Shown piece by piece: positions 44,872 through 56,534 of a DNA stretch of 64,000 bases; the first letter of the stretch is position 1; each line of letters opens with the position of its first letter. The position numbers were made by a program, and so were the translations under genes. Below the pieces are notes generated by a model. That model saw only the letters and a list, made by a program, of their open reading frames with translations, made no database searches and was not told the origin of the DNA. Origin of the DNA: Thelonectria olida (Eukaryota; Ascomycota; Sordariomycetes; Hypocreales; Nectriaceae); assembly GCA_020736575.1 (NCBI GenBank), contig JAGPYM010000041.1:186001-250000 (forward strand), given 5' to 3'.

Positions 44872-46114
44872 ATGGACACTACAATATGTCCTTTGGACCT
44901 GGTCCTATCCCGTCATACAACCGAAAATGTAGGTACCATGAATCTTCTTTATTTTGAATCCACTCGGGGAGCTAGCTCCAGCTACTCCGTACAAATCAGC
45001 CCTTCCCAATATGTCATCCTCCCCAAACATCCTTCTCCACACTCCACAGAAATCGATATCCCTGTAGTCTGCCCGCATAATTTTCCGCGAGAACAAGCAT
45101 ACAGTATCCAGATCGTTTGGACAAACCGTGGGGCATTGTCATCTTTGAAATTGAAGTACATGCTCATCGTTTGGTAGGGTACGGAGTCAGAAATCGGTCG
45201 ATTTACGCCTGCATGGGAGCAATCCATCCTTGGATCCGAAAATTACTCCAAAAAGTCAGCATTTTGCGAAAACTGCTATGGGATGGGCCCCGTGGGGCCT
45301 TGTTTTCATGACTCTTCACTGTCGCCTTTCCAGAGCACAACCGTTTCCTCTCCAGAATCTGGCTGCATCTCATCACCCATTGTGGATGTAGGGACGGTAC
45401 TGAATTTCTGTAAGTCACATCAAAGATACTCGCAACTCGTAGTCGTGACTGAACCCAAGGCACGCAGGGGATACATCAATGGATATTATGGAGTCCATTC
45501 CTTGGGATTTAAGCATAGGTCAACCAACATATTGTGGCCTTCCCACGTCAGACCTGTCCCAAGAGTTTCACACTACTCCCAATCATACACGAACAGCAGC
45601 CTACCGAGAAAGATCAAAGGCATTTTCTCCTAGAAAGAAGAGTGAAGCAACAGAGGCACCGAGGAGCTTGGTCGGTGACGACAAAGGAAGCACCCGCAAG
45701 CTTCTGACCGCATCCCGAAAGCCCAAGAATGGGGGCGGGAAGAATAGATCCTCAGCATCGCAACAGGAAGATCCTAGAATCACGTTTGCGCAGAAACGCG
45801 CCCGGGATTGTCACAACAGGGTCGAGAAGCAGTACCGAGACAGACTCAACTCACGATACATAACCCTGCTAAATATGATTCCTGTAAGGGCCGTAACCTC
45901 CCAAACTGACAGTGAGGAGAGCGGTTCTGCTAGCACTGATGAGTCCGTGGGCCTGCGAGGCAAAGTACACAATGACAGCCGTGGAGTTAGCAGAGGCGAG
46001 ATCCTCGACGCGGCGAGACAATACATTCAGACGTTGGAGCGAGAGGAGGAAGTGCTTCAGCGAGAGAGAGAGCAGCTACTGAGGAGGATTAAGAAAATGT
46101 GCCCTAATGAATGA
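44872..46114 (+). CDS. bHLH transcription factor 2 (311 aa)
   Basis: Exons 44872-44928, 45178-45409 and 45468-46114; intron 1 (249 nt) joins in phase 0, intron 2 (58 nt, GTAAGT, GTGACTGA branch, CGCAG) in phase 1 completing Trp in NFWDTSMDIMESIPWDL. The bHLH domain occupies about residues 205-290: KRARDCHNRVEKQYRDRLNS (basic), YITLLNMIPV (helix 1), a ~35-residue Ser/Glu-rich loop, and SRGEILDAARQYIQTLE (helix 2) running into a coiled coil. The Tyr in EKQYR marks the SREBP class. No transmembrane segments, so it is not membrane-tethered. The same exon pattern recurs in the gene at 48.3 kb. Confidence 0.83.
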
Positions 46115-46621
46115 ACTTTGGCCTGGGGAATGTGGTCCATGGGATGATTCGTCGGGGATAAATTCGGCCGGTCGGATTCGTCGTGTCCCCTTGTGTCGTC
46201 AAGGAACGGTCGGTTACTACTTTGATAGCGGCGCTGAGCGAATAGCACGCTTCAAGATATTGGTGGAGTGTCCATGGTTGCGATGCGCTTGCACGTTCTT
46301 CAGCCTCTTCGCGTCATTGGGGGTCACCTTGTCGATGCTTGACGATGGACCCTGGTAGTTTGTTTTCCCTTCTCTCCGAGTGGTTCGGCTTCGTGAGACG
46401 GGGGTCGCCCTCCAATGCGGCGGCCCGGCAGGTGTGATGTTTCATCGCCATGTGATATGTGTGATATGTTGCATGGCTAAACACAGCCATCAGACCACGA
46501 TGTGAATTGATCCCATGACTTTATGACAGAGAGACTGAGAGAGTAAATCACAAGCTATGTGTTGCACGCAGAAACCAACAAGATATTGAGAACTTGTTCA
46601 AGATTATATTAAGAACGAGAA
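46115..46621. other. Spacer between bHLH 2 and bZIP A
   Basis: About 500 bp without a supported gene; presumed terminator of one and promoter of the other. Confidence 0.4.
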
Positions 46622-47497
46622 ATGAAGCCATGTCATCAACAAGACCGCCATTCCGATAACATCATTGCCAGTTCTGTCATATTCATAAGTCAACCTTCAT
46701 ACGAAGACGAATTTCTCATTGAAGTCATGGATTTCATCTCCCCAGTTTATCCTTCTAACTTCGACGACTTTTCACCCTTTTTCAACTCTGGCGGAACTGA
46801 CGACGAATTTGCGTATGGATTGGGAGAGGTAGGTCGATTTTGTGCTCCTCCCCAAGGACTTGATGACTCCACTACACCTAAATTGCCTTCCTTTCAAGGG
46901 ACAAGTTGGAAATACCTACTAATGCTCAAGCCACAGGTTTCGCCATACGACTTTGACCAGACACTGAGCATCTTCAAGTCCAGTGATGGATTCGGCCTAC
47001 AGTTCTCTCAACATCTTGGGAGCGACAGCATTTGGGGTAGCTCAGTCGCCTCAGCGCAAGATGACGCTCATTTTTGGAACCAAGACATTACTACCGCGGC
47101 AACGAATGTTCCTGAGCCCTGCATGAATGCCTCAAGACCCCCCAAAGCAGATAACGGGACACCGCCGAGCGAGACAACCACGCCACCAAAGAGAAGCCAT
47201 AAGCGACAGTCTCCCAGGAGAAAGGATTCTGCGGGCAATGCGACCCGCGAGCGCAACCGACTTTCTGCAACGAGGTGCCGAGAGAAGAGGAAGAAGCATA
47301 TCATGGAGTTGGAGACGGCCGTGTCACAGCTGGATGCTCGGCGGTCAAGCATGCAGACAGAGTGCACCAAGCTCAAAGAACAGGTCGATTTGATCAAGGA
47401 TCAGTTGATGGCACACGCACACTGCAACCACGACGAGATTGACGAATGGATCAGGCATGAGGCGAAGAGATTCGTCAAACGCGAAATCTTGGCATGA
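46622..47497 (+). CDS. bZIP transcription factor A
   Basis: The C-terminal basic region RERNRLSATRCREKRKKHIM has the N-x7-R pattern of bZIP proteins and is followed by heptad leucine positions (LETAVSQLDARRSSM..KLKEQVDLIKDQL) and a HxxC-like end (AHAHCNHDEIDEWI), as in ATF/CREB-type fungal factors. The frame is open from 46622; the more likely start is the ATG at 46727 (MDFISPVYPSNFDDF). A 108-nt segment, 46829-46936, has a good donor (GTAGGT), CTAATG branch and CACAG acceptor and is a probable in-frame intron. The acidic N-terminus is a likely activation region. It lies between the two duplicated bHLH genes. Confidence 0.8.
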   Translation: MKPCHQQDRHSDNIIASSVIFISQPSYEDEFLIEVMDFISPVYPSNFDDFSPFFNSGGTDDEFAYGLGEVGRFCAPPQGLDDSTTPKLPSFQGTSWKYLLMLKPQVSPYDFDQTLSIFKSSDGFGLQFSQHLGSDSIWGSSVASAQDDAHFWNQDITTAATNVPEPCMNASRPPKADNGTPPSETTTPPKRSHKRQSPRRKDSAGNATRERNRLSATRCREKRKKHIMELETAVSQLDARRSSMQTECTKLKEQVDLIKDQLMAHAHCNHDEIDEWIRHEAKRFVKREILA

Positions 47498-48267
47498 TCG
47501 TTCCGGTATCGCAAGTTAATAGTTTTGTTGTTGGGGTGTTGATAAATGTCCTCATAGGAGGATTGCGTCGAATGGTCGGATGAGTAAACGCATGATGATT
47601 TCGTTGCGACTTTTTAGCTACGCATCTGCATGTACGGCTACCATCTAACAGACTTGAAGTGGAGGCACCCATTTGTCCACGACCTGATGGCCACGTCGCT
47701 CAATCCGATTCAACTAGCTGCAAGGCCTCACAGCTTAGAAAGGCAACACGACTCAGGACCCATGTGATGATGAACTCAAGGGTTAAAAAAACTTTGCATT
47801 GTCGAGGCCTTCTTCTGCTGACATTGAGCTGCAGGTGATTGGCCGAGGCATGCGTGGCTTAAAGGGCCCAGAACTTGCGAATCCCTCTGCGACTGGGGGA
47901 CTCTAGCTTCGCACCTAGCCACGAGACTCTTGCGCCGACCATGTAGCCAATTTGTGTGCACGTGGCAACAGAAGCCGGTCACCAAGGCTGAGATGGATGG
48001 ACTTTCCTTTCATCCAAGACAAAATCCCCGTAGCTCGGCGATATCCTTGGTGGTGAGCCCATACCTGCGTCATGTGGTGTTGTGCTACCAAGTTGCCCCT
48101 CACGACCTACTTCCTAACACTAGAACTGCCTCCCCTAAACGCTTGCCGATATGAAGTTACCAAAAGCCCCCGGTTCTCGCCCATCAAAACATCCAACCCG
48201 GGGTCCTCGTTTCGAAAGATATTGCTTTCAATCGTCCCTACCCGTATCGCACTGACCTATTTCCCAC
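47498..48267. other. Spacer before bHLH 3 with duplicated promoter sequence
   Basis: No gene. Holds the counterpart of the 44.3-44.7 kb promoter blocks, including the inverted CCAAT motif (GTGATTGGCC) and GTGGCTTAAAGGG. Confidence 0.5.
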
Positions 48268-49621
48268 ATGGCAGTGAGCACTATGGTATCTTCGATGGAC
48301 CTGGCCCTGTCCAGTCAGATAAGCGAAGATGTAAGTACCACACACCCTTTATTACGTACGAACCCACTCGGGGATCGACGAACACCCTGCAGCTGCTTCG
48401 AACGAATCAGCCATCCTCGCCCAACATCCCTCTCCACTTTCCCAGTTCTCCCATTAAAATGAGATACCATGGTGTCCTAGTAATTGGACTCTAAGGATAA
48501 CCCGTGAGCATTTTGTAAATTGGAGTTCCTGCTCATAATGCTTTAGGCTACCTTCTCAGATATGAGCGACTTCCCGCCCCCGCGGAATCATCCCATCCCT
48601 GGTTCTGGGTCTTGCTTATCCGCCGACGACAATTGCTCTGGAAAGAGCCCCGCCGAGTTCAACTTCAATGAAACGTCGCTATCACTCTTTCAGAACGCGC
48701 CGCTTTCTTCTCCAGAACCTGACAGATTCTCATCACATATCGTGGGTGCACGGGGGCCACCCGATTTCTGTAAGATACGAAGATACCCGCAACTCACGGT
48801 CCATAACTGACCCAGCAGCTATTGGGGATACGTCAATGGATATACTGGAATCCATGCCTTTAGATCTCTGCCTGGTTCAACCAACATATGGTGGTCCGAC
48901 CATGTCCAACCCGCCCCCAAGTGTTCAACCTGCTGCTTTCAATCATGCCTGCACGGCATCTCACTCACAGAGTTCAGGCGCATCTTCGCCCGAGCGGAAC
49001 GGAGTGACGGACTCGTCGGGGAGCTCCGTTGGCGACGACAAAGAGATCCCGCGACAACTTCGGACTGCTTCCCGGAAACCCGAGAATGCAAGCCGGAGGC
49101 ACCGCTCAACACTACAAAAGAAAGACTCTAAAGTCACATTTGCGCAGAAACGCGCCAGAGACTGTCACAACGAGACCGAGAAGCGATACCGCGATAGACT
49201 CAATTCGCAATACACGGCGCTGCTGAACATGATTCCCCTAGGCTCACAGACCATCATTCACCAGAACAGTTCTCCCAACACGAATGAGTCCCAGCTCCGG
49301 GTCAGCCGTAGTGTTAGCAGAGGCGAGATCCTAGACGCGGCGAGGAACTACATTCAGACTTTAGAACAAACACAGGAAGTACTTCGACAGGAGAAGGAGC
49401 AGTTAACAAAAGCAATCGAGACTGTCAAAGCTAGGGTGCAAGATCAAGATTACGAAGCTTCTGATTTCTACCGAGTGGCTGGGATCCCTAATCATATGTC
49501 TCACCCGGAGAAGATTTTACAGTGTTTAAGACGGTTCTCTGACCGTTGGTACGGACCTTCGGCCAGCCCAGATAACTCAATTTTGGTTTTTAATATACTT
49601 CAATTCAGCTTTAATGCTTAG
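48268..49621 (+). CDS. bHLH transcription factor 3, tandem paralogue of factor 2 (362 aa)
   Basis: Exons 48268-48330, 48547-48769 and 48819-49621, with the same intron phases (0 and 1) as the gene at 44.9 kb; the second acceptor could also lie 3 nt earlier. Shared blocks include GDTSMDILESMPLDL, TFAQKRARDCHNETEKRYRD, LNMIPLG and SRGEILDAARNYIQTLE. EKRYR matches the SREBP basic motif exactly. The tail after the coiled coil (DFYRVAGIPNHM to the stop) has no equivalent in factor 2 and may be acquired readthrough sequence. The start could be ATG 48268, 48283 or 48295. Confidence 0.83.
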
Positions 49622-50828
49622 GGAACTGGGGAAGCATTCAGAACTAGACGCAGCCGTCGCCTCGCTTCGCATTCTTACTACTGAGTCCAGTCTCGAGCTA
49701 TTCACCGTAACCACGAGTCTAATTTCGGGCCTCTACGTTTCGCGAAGTTTAACCATGTTGCTTGTGAAGCATGCATAGGACACCAAATATAAGAAGGATC
49801 CCTTTTATCTGATCCAGAATACTTCCCTCTATAGCTATTCTTCTAACACACGATTTATTCTCACAATAATCAGGGGCCATGCCCCTGGATCGGCATGATG
49901 GAGTTTGATCGCCCAGAGATACGAAAAAGCTTGGCGTTTGCTTCCCCGTCGGTTAGGGGTGTGTGGGCCCCAGAGGTCCCCGACTCAGTGAAGAAGTGCC
50001 CGACTTGGGGTCCTCTGGGAGCCGAGCCGCAGTCTGTCTTTAGGCATTTCTTGCATATCTTAATAATATCTACTTGCTTCTTCTAGATCAAGCCCCTGGA
50101 GTACTGCAATATGGACGGGCGGCCTTCTAGAAGGACGCATTTGGCGATTGTACCCTTAAAGGATGCATGAGATTTAGCTCTCCTCTACTCTATACATTGT
50201 CCAGCAACAAGACTTCCTCCACCAGCAAGCCTTATCATCAAAGTGTCAAAGCCAAGCCATTTAGCCCAGCCATCTTGGCATTGGGTTCCCGTTTCCTTCC
50301 GCTTCCCTCACGTAATTACAATCGGACTCCCTAGTGTATGGAGGCTAACAGATCGACAAAGGGACGCTACTCATAGCCCCTATTTGTATCCGGAACCCGC
50401 CAGCATGGTAATTAATCGCTACGAGAAATGCATAATTAGCCATATCGTCGCTGCCCCGCCATTTGTAGTGGACATTTGATCCTCTTAATGTTGGGCTAGC
50501 CTGAATCCGAGCTCTACTGGGCTCATTCGAACTTTAGCCAGGCACGCTCACAACCTGGCTGAGTAACTGGCCCTTGCGCACATTTGTGATAATGCCTGAT
50601 GACGGCTTGTCACTGGTTCCAGCTATTCAATAACCATGCCATCTCTTTATGTTTGTGATGGGCGGTGACATACTGGGCGCCACCTACACGATTCGATGCT
50701 TTGCCCCGAGACAGCGAGGTGGAATGGGAGCGATCACTTATATGGACCCCGAGGGGATGCAAGCGCCTTTAGTGAACTGAGGACTGTGCTGCATGGTAAT
50801 ACGCCAAGTACACATCCCACAGCTGCTG
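49622..50828. other. Intergenic region between bHLH 3 and bZIP B
   Basis: No supported gene; frames at 49895-50086 and 50243-50479 are short and unrecognised. Confidence 0.4.
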
Positions 50829-51823
50829 TTACTGCATGGAGGATGATGGATGCGGTGGCGGCATGGGAGGATTGCTGAGCAGGAATCCGGCTTCTGGATA
50901 AGGGCTGTGATTAGCCTCCTCAGGCCATCTCAACCCATAGGGTTCGGTACTGTGACTCTCCACATCCTCGTACTCCACCCTGGTGTCTTTGTGGGGCAGG
51001 GTATTGACGTCGGTGTTGCTGTTGTTGCTGTTGCTGTTGCTGTTGGAGGGCAGCATGGAGGTCGGCACGCTCGTAGGAATGTACCCAGCATTGAAGTCAT
51101 CCGTATTGGCGGATGATAAAAGGCTAGAAACGTTGGAGGAGATGGGGCAAGGGACGGTGCTTACCCAAGATTCATAGTCGTTGGGAAGAGGAACGTATTG
51201 TTGACTGTAGTGTGGCAGAGAGTTGTAGCCAGAGGGGAAGGGCGACGATCTGGGGCTGGGAATAGCACCGCTGCCAGTGCTGAGGTTGTCAAAGTCGACT
51301 GTTGCCAAGGGTCAATACATCAGTCACCACACCCGGTGAATTCATTTGTTGGGAATACCTGGTGCTGAATAAGGAGAAGAAGCCATTGAGATCTCCGTCA
51401 ACTGATTCAACTCATCCTCGAGGGCCTTGTTTTGGCGAAGTAGGTCTTGAATATTATGGTCTCGGCTTTGCTTGCTCTTGAGTTCCTCGAGCTCTCGCTC
51501 CAACCGTTCAATGTGCTCCTTAGTCTGGGTTCGAATTGCCCGTTTAGCTTCTCGATCGTTTGCTCGCTTTCGGGCAAGTTGTGAAGGAGTCAAGGTAGAG
51601 ACAATACGAGTGCCTGCATGGCATAGCCGTGTTAGACAGTTGCACACGACGAGCAAGCATGATGCATCCAAACAAAAGAAGTACCCTTACGCTTGGTAGT
51701 CTTTGCGGGCTTGGCTGACGACGAGCGCACCATCTTGGTGGATGATTCTGGTGAAGGAGCAGAAGCTGGTCGATTGTATGTGTTTGTTGTTACGGCTGGG
51801 TGATATCGAGACTTGGAGAGCAT
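50829..51823 (-). CDS. bZIP transcription factor B (285 aa)
   Basis: Exons 51691-51823, 51359-51613 and 50829-51298; introns of 77 nt (51614-51690) and 60 nt (51299-51358, CTGATG branch, AACAG acceptor), both phase 1. The first join yields the linker KTTKR-TRIVSTLTPSQLARK. Basic region LARKRANDREAKRAIRTQTK is followed by a leucine zipper (HIERLERELEELKSKQS, LLRQNKALEDELNQL). The C-terminus is Ser/Pro/Tyr-rich with an Asn/Ser homopolymer-like tract encoded by an imperfect AAC/AGC triplet repeat near 51008-51045. The start could instead be the internal ATG at 51733 (MVRSSSAKP). A 41-nt GTAAGC..TCTAG segment in exon 3 might be spliced in some transcripts. Confidence 0.8.
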
Positions 51824-52890
51824 TTAGATGCAGGGTCGTGTGGAGCAATCGATCCTCAGCAATTGTTCGAGAGTGCTGATCGACAGCTGGGAGATGGAGA
51901 CTACATAGAGTCAAGTGCCAAGAAAAACCGCCACGTGGAATTTGATGCAATGCCGAGGAAACATGTGGATACTGTGTAGAAAAGCAGGACCAGAACTTTA
52001 GTCCAAAATGCACAAAATATAAAGGAACGCATGCAGCATGGAGCAACACCTGCCCAACGCCAGGTGGCCGAAGCCGAGCAGGTCCCCGAAGCCGAACAGG
52101 TCCCCGAAGTCGAACAAGCGAAGAGAAGAGCACCCGAGTTTGGATCAGGCACCAGAGGTCCACGCCTATACGAATACTGGGGCCGCTCCCAGCGTTCTGG
52201 CACGCCCTTGCCTACGGGGGAGGGTGTGCCGCATAGGGTATGCCGTGTGGTCTAGGTACCGATTGTCTTCACACTCTAGTTACCCGACACTTCCACATGC
52301 TACTTTTTGATGCACATTCTGACGTCGACCTGCGCCTCAGTCACGTCAACGCCTAAGTCATGTCACTCATTGGCATATTGTTTCGCCTTTCTTTGCCTCC
52401 ATCGACTTACACTCGGCAAAGCGGTGAAGCTACCGAGAGGCTACCCATCCTTCGGGCATGGCCAAGTGGTTGGCCGTTGGCCCCCCGCGGCTGTCATCGG
52501 CATGGTCTCTCATTGCCTTTTTTTTTTTTTTTTTAAAAAAAAAAAAGCACTTGCAGAATCAAGGCAATATCACGGCCCTTAGTTTTCGCCCCTGCATTAG
52601 TATCCGTTACACCTAATAATTCCGGCTATGTCCTTTCGCACCATCTTCAGTAAGAAGTTGTGCTTATGGATCTCTTCAAATGTAGACGTCGCATTTTCTC
52701 GGGAGATTTACCATTGGTCTCTGATAAAATGAGAAGATTCAGATTGCTTAATTCATACTGAATGTGCAGTAGGGGAACCACTGTTTATGTACAGGCACGA
52801 TCTCTTGTAGAATGTTCCTCCTTCTTCCGCACCTTGCCACCGACTTGGTCGCCTCACACTTGTGATCTCCAACAGTCTCTGACCATCTCC
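51824..52890. other. Intergenic region with a T17/A12 inverted homopolymer
   Basis: No supported gene. Three near-copies of a GCCGAGCAGGTCCCCGAA-type 18-bp unit lie at about 52070-52118, and a run of T followed directly by a run of A at about 52519-52549 can form a perfect hairpin. Confidence 0.45.
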
Positions 52891-52903
52891 TCCATCTACT
52901 AAA

Positions 52904-53587
52904 AGGGGTTGGACAGTACTCAAAGCGCATCGACAAGGCGCTGCCGGGCAAGCACACCCGTGCACTATACGACTCGCTAAAAAGAAAAGAATCGGACGTG
53001 ATAGCCCAGCTTCGGACCGGGATGATGCGACTGAACAGTTATCTTCACAGGATAGGGGCAGCAGACTCGGACATATGCGATTGTGGACAAGCAGCAGAGA
53101 CGATTGAGCACTTCCTCTTCCGATGCAAAAAGTGGACAATGCAACGGGAAGTCATGTTTAAATGCTCGCGAACAAAGATTGGGAATTTGTCATTCTTCTT
53201 GGGAGGAAAAGCTGCTTCGGACGACGAAAAGTGGAAGCCAAACATGCAGGCCGTGCATGCGGCAATCAAATTTGCTATCGCGACAAACAGGCTCGATGCA
53301 GACCAGCGGCCATCGGCAAACTAACCTCTAGCGTGCGACTATACTAACGAAAAGCAGCCTCGATTTTGGCGGGCCGTACTTCAGCTGCCGAGGATAGGAT
53401 GCTGAACACTTGCAGAATGTGGCCTTCAAGCAGGCCTGTCATGGAACAAGCAGCGACGAGGTTGAGCAGCAAGCGATGAGACGACGATCCGTGGGGCTTG
53501 GGGTGTCAGGTACCAAATGTGCTGAAATGTGAACTAGATTGTGTCAAGGCCCTATAGGGACTTCCCTCCGGGCGAAATAAAATCCAA
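52904..53587 (+). mobile_element. 5'-truncated LINE insertion with 13-bp target duplication
   Basis: TCCATCTACTAAA flanks both sides (52891-52903 and 53588-53600). The body encodes the LINE C-terminus: ALPGKHTRALYDSLKRK, AQLRTGMMRLNSYLHRIGAA, CDCGQAAETIEHFLFRC and GGKAASDDEKW, then a 3' UTR ending in A-rich (AATCC)n. Length about 684 bp. Truncation at the 5' end and the variable TSD are typical of target-primed reverse transcription. It sits in the presumed promoter or 5' UTR of the damaged bZIP gene. Confidence 0.88.
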
Positions 53588-53879
53588 TCCAATCCATCTA
53601 CTAAAGGAGGCCACTCTTGTCCTGGGGCTTCACCTCGTCCACATCTTATTCGATATTTCAAACACAGCTTCCAGCCCCAAGCTCTGGCGCGCATTCATCC
53701 GTCACTGTGCCATCCAACTGTCAACTGCCCGAGCGTCTTTGAGATCTATTCTAACAACTCACATCACGTCCAAGTGTCACAGGAAGTGAAGGATGTATGT
53801 GGCCCACCCCAACCGCCCCTCCTTTATTGACCCCCGTTTCTTTAACCCTTGTTGCTAATGATGCGAGGTTTTTCTCTAG

Positions 53880-54614
53880 GCAAAGAATCTTGAGCGAGTG
53901 AGAGATAATCAACGGAGATCAAGAGCTCGGAGGAGAGAATATCTCATTGAGCTTGACCATAAGATCCGGATGTACGAACTAAAAGGCATCGAAGCCTCAG
54001 CAGAGGTCCAACAGGCCGCCAGGAGAGTTGATGAAGAAAACAGGAGGATTTCCGAGGAGAATAGGCAGCTGCGTACTCTCCTCAACAGACATAGCTTCAG
54101 TGGTGATTACATCATGAGCTGCTTGCACTCGGGTGCGAGTACGCACTAACAGGGCCAAATATCGCAATTCCCATTAAGAGTACCCAGCGAGGCGCCCCAG
54201 GAATTACAGCAAACAATGGCACCGCGAAGACCGGCATCCTTTCACCATGGAGTACCATATCCGATACCACCGCAAGAGGGTCGACAAGCATCTCTTGCTA
54301 GTCTACCAGTAACGACTAGCTCACTCTGGCAGCCAGCACAGCCCGTCCACCCAGGACACCCATTCTCACGAACTCTCCCATCCAATGCACATCTCCTACC
54401 CGCAGCTCCCTTGCCATCAAATAACCCTCTTACTGCGAAAATACTTTCCTCCAACATTCCTCCACCTATGGTGCGGCTGACAGCCCCTTCCCAGGGTCCC
54501 TCTCAGCGGTACTCGTCTAGTTTTTCCGGGTCTGCAAATTCCGAGAAAAATAGCTACCACCAGACGGTCCAGACCCCAGTTCCTGTATCTTTGACGGAGA
54601 GTACGCGTTCATGA
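53880..54614 (+). pseudogene. bZIP transcription factor C, damaged
   Basis: The exon starting at 53880 (acceptor CTCTAG; 85-nt intron 53795-53879 with a GCTAATG branch) encodes AKNLERVRDNQRRSRARRRE, YLIELDHKIRMYELKGIEAS, AEVQQAARRVDEENRR, a fungal bZIP type with basic region plus long helix, then RTLLNRHSFSGDYIMSCLHSG. An in-frame TAA at 54147-54149 follows ASTH, yet the same frame continues (MAPRRPASFHHGVPYPIPPQ) to 54614 with Ser/Pro-rich sequence that fits the family's C-terminal region. The upstream exon ends at 53794 (VQVSQEVKD), but no start codon is evident, perhaps because of the LINE just upstream. Confidence 0.7.
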
Positions 54615-56099
54615 TCTTGAGACACGACAAATGGGCTCCAATGAGCCAAAGCCACACTCTGTCCTGCTCGATTGAGAGCTTGAGACTAATTTTCACAGAC
54701 CCCTCGGCCGAACTAAGAACCGAAATGGGGGCCGAGAAGCGAGAACTCTACGACAGAACGCTGCACGAATATGACAGGCTACTGAGATTCGGGCTAGAAC
54801 CGGGGATTTGATCGTTCCGCCGCATGGAGCTTGCCAAGCAGTCATGAGACGGCAATAATAAAGGTGAGACGGAACCTATAAGTAAGGGTACTTCCCTTTT
54901 GTGTCTAGAATGCTATCAGATACAATAAACAGTGAATACAAAAAACTCCAAGGGACAACCTTATAAGATGCATTCTCCCATGTCCATGCAATTAAGTTTT
55001 TTTTTTTCTTATTGATTGGCTCTACGCCATGTTTCGATGCATGCACACCAGATTCTCCCTAGGAGCTAACCTGCCATCTACCTCTCTCGATTCCTCCCTC
55101 GCCCAGGCCGAAGCCAGACACCATGGACCTGCTGGACATGGTTGCGGAAATGGTCCATATGCTCCAATTTGAAACTCGCCTCCTCACATTTCGTGTGCCC
55201 ATATGTAATTTGACCATGCCGTGTCTTATCTGGGTCTACAGGACTGAGCCAAAGAGAGAGATGGTGGGAGGAGGAAACTGTTGCGGTCCTGGGACGCTAT
55301 CGAACAGGTTATGGCTGAGAGGGGCAAGCGCTAGCCTACGGCAATCACACAGAGAGTGGTCTAGCCAGCGGCTGCGGAGTGTGAGACGTATACTTCTCAC
55401 CCAAGTATGTATGTAATACTTTCCCGTCTTCCCACCTTTATATGCAACTCCACTAGCCTAACCCGATCTTCCTATGCAATTATCGAACGACGTTGACAAC
55501 GAGGAACACGTGTTCGAGCTCCGACTCCCATCGGCTGAGGACCCCATCCTTGAGTCATCCGCAGTCCCGAACCCGAACAACGTCTACCGAGGCAGCGAAG
55601 ATTGCCGGAGCACAATGGCTTCCCAATCGATGGCAAAACAGACGACGCTAACTCGCGATGAACCCTTCCGTAGCCATCTTGCCCCTTGGGCATCTTTAAA
55701 CACTGGCGAGTCAGACATCAGGCTGAGGCATCGGAACTGCTATTCTGGTTGGTGTCTAAGAAATGCCAGGATTAGGAACCCAAAGCAAGAAGCACGCCAT
55801 TTTGTCACACTTTCAATAAGCTCATCTTGGTGATGGGCAAGTACATGTCAAACTCATGCTCAGTTCGCCTCGACACAGGGGCCAGAACACCGACGAATCT
55901 ACTGAATGGATAGTCCACCTGATGATTAGTAGTGTGACAGACTCTCCTTTGGAGGCCATTTAGCCAGCCAAAGTCTTCGCTTCTGCGTTCAATCACAGCA
56001 TGGGGAGGTTCAGCTACTTACACAAGGATCTCTTTCCAGCCCGAATTTCAGCATCTGAGAATCACACCGCTGTGGAGCAAAAACAGACTGATCATAACA
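54615..56099. other. Intergenic region, no supported gene
   Basis: Frames at 54611-54811 (SIESLRLIFTDPSAELRTEM), 55123-55416 and 55474-55833 are protein-like in part but no family, domain or consistent splice structure was found. The first may be the frameshifted end of bZIP C. Confidence 0.35.
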
Positions 56100-56534
56100 A
56101 TGACCAAGCTAGCATATAATAATAGACGACGAAGTCGCCTCGCAGAATCATGGGAGCCAAGAGCTTCATTGCCGAATCGTCTGGCTCCTCCCACTTCGGT
56201 CTCACAGTCAAATATATCCTTGACCGCTCAAGCCGCCTGCCTAATGGAATCCGAGGAATCTGCCTTGGGGGAAAGTAATGATGATCGTCTGGACTTTGAA
56301 CCTACCGACCCTCTATCCCTAGAGCAGAAGCGGCAGCCCGCATCCTCATCACCCGAAGCTTCCTCACGTAGCTGTTCGCCCAGGCAAGAGTCTCCAGGCA
56401 ATGCCCGACCGCCATCTTATAAGTCATCATTGTCGTCCCTTTCAATCCCTGATGGTCACACACGCAGCCACCTGTCCAAAGGGACAGCGTCGGCCAGACT
56501 TCTCAACAAGCAGTCAGTTATCAAGCAGTACTGA
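56100..56534 (+). CDS. Hypothetical ORF ending at the hAT left terminus
   Basis: A 144-codon frame of low-complexity Ser/Arg/Pro-rich sequence (RRRSRLAESWEPRASLPN; RSCSPRQESPGNARPPSYKS) that enters the inverted-repeat end of the hAT element and stops at once inside it (SARLLNKQSVIKQY). The composition suggests a disordered regulatory region of a gene cut by the transposon. No family recognised. Confidence 0.35.
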   Translation: MTKLAYNNRRRSRLAESWEPRASLPNRLAPPTSVSQSNISLTAQAACLMESEESALGESNDDRLDFEPTDPLSLEQKRQPASSSPEASSRSCSPRQESPGNARPPSYKSSLSSLSIPDGHTRSHLSKGTASARLLNKQSVIKQY

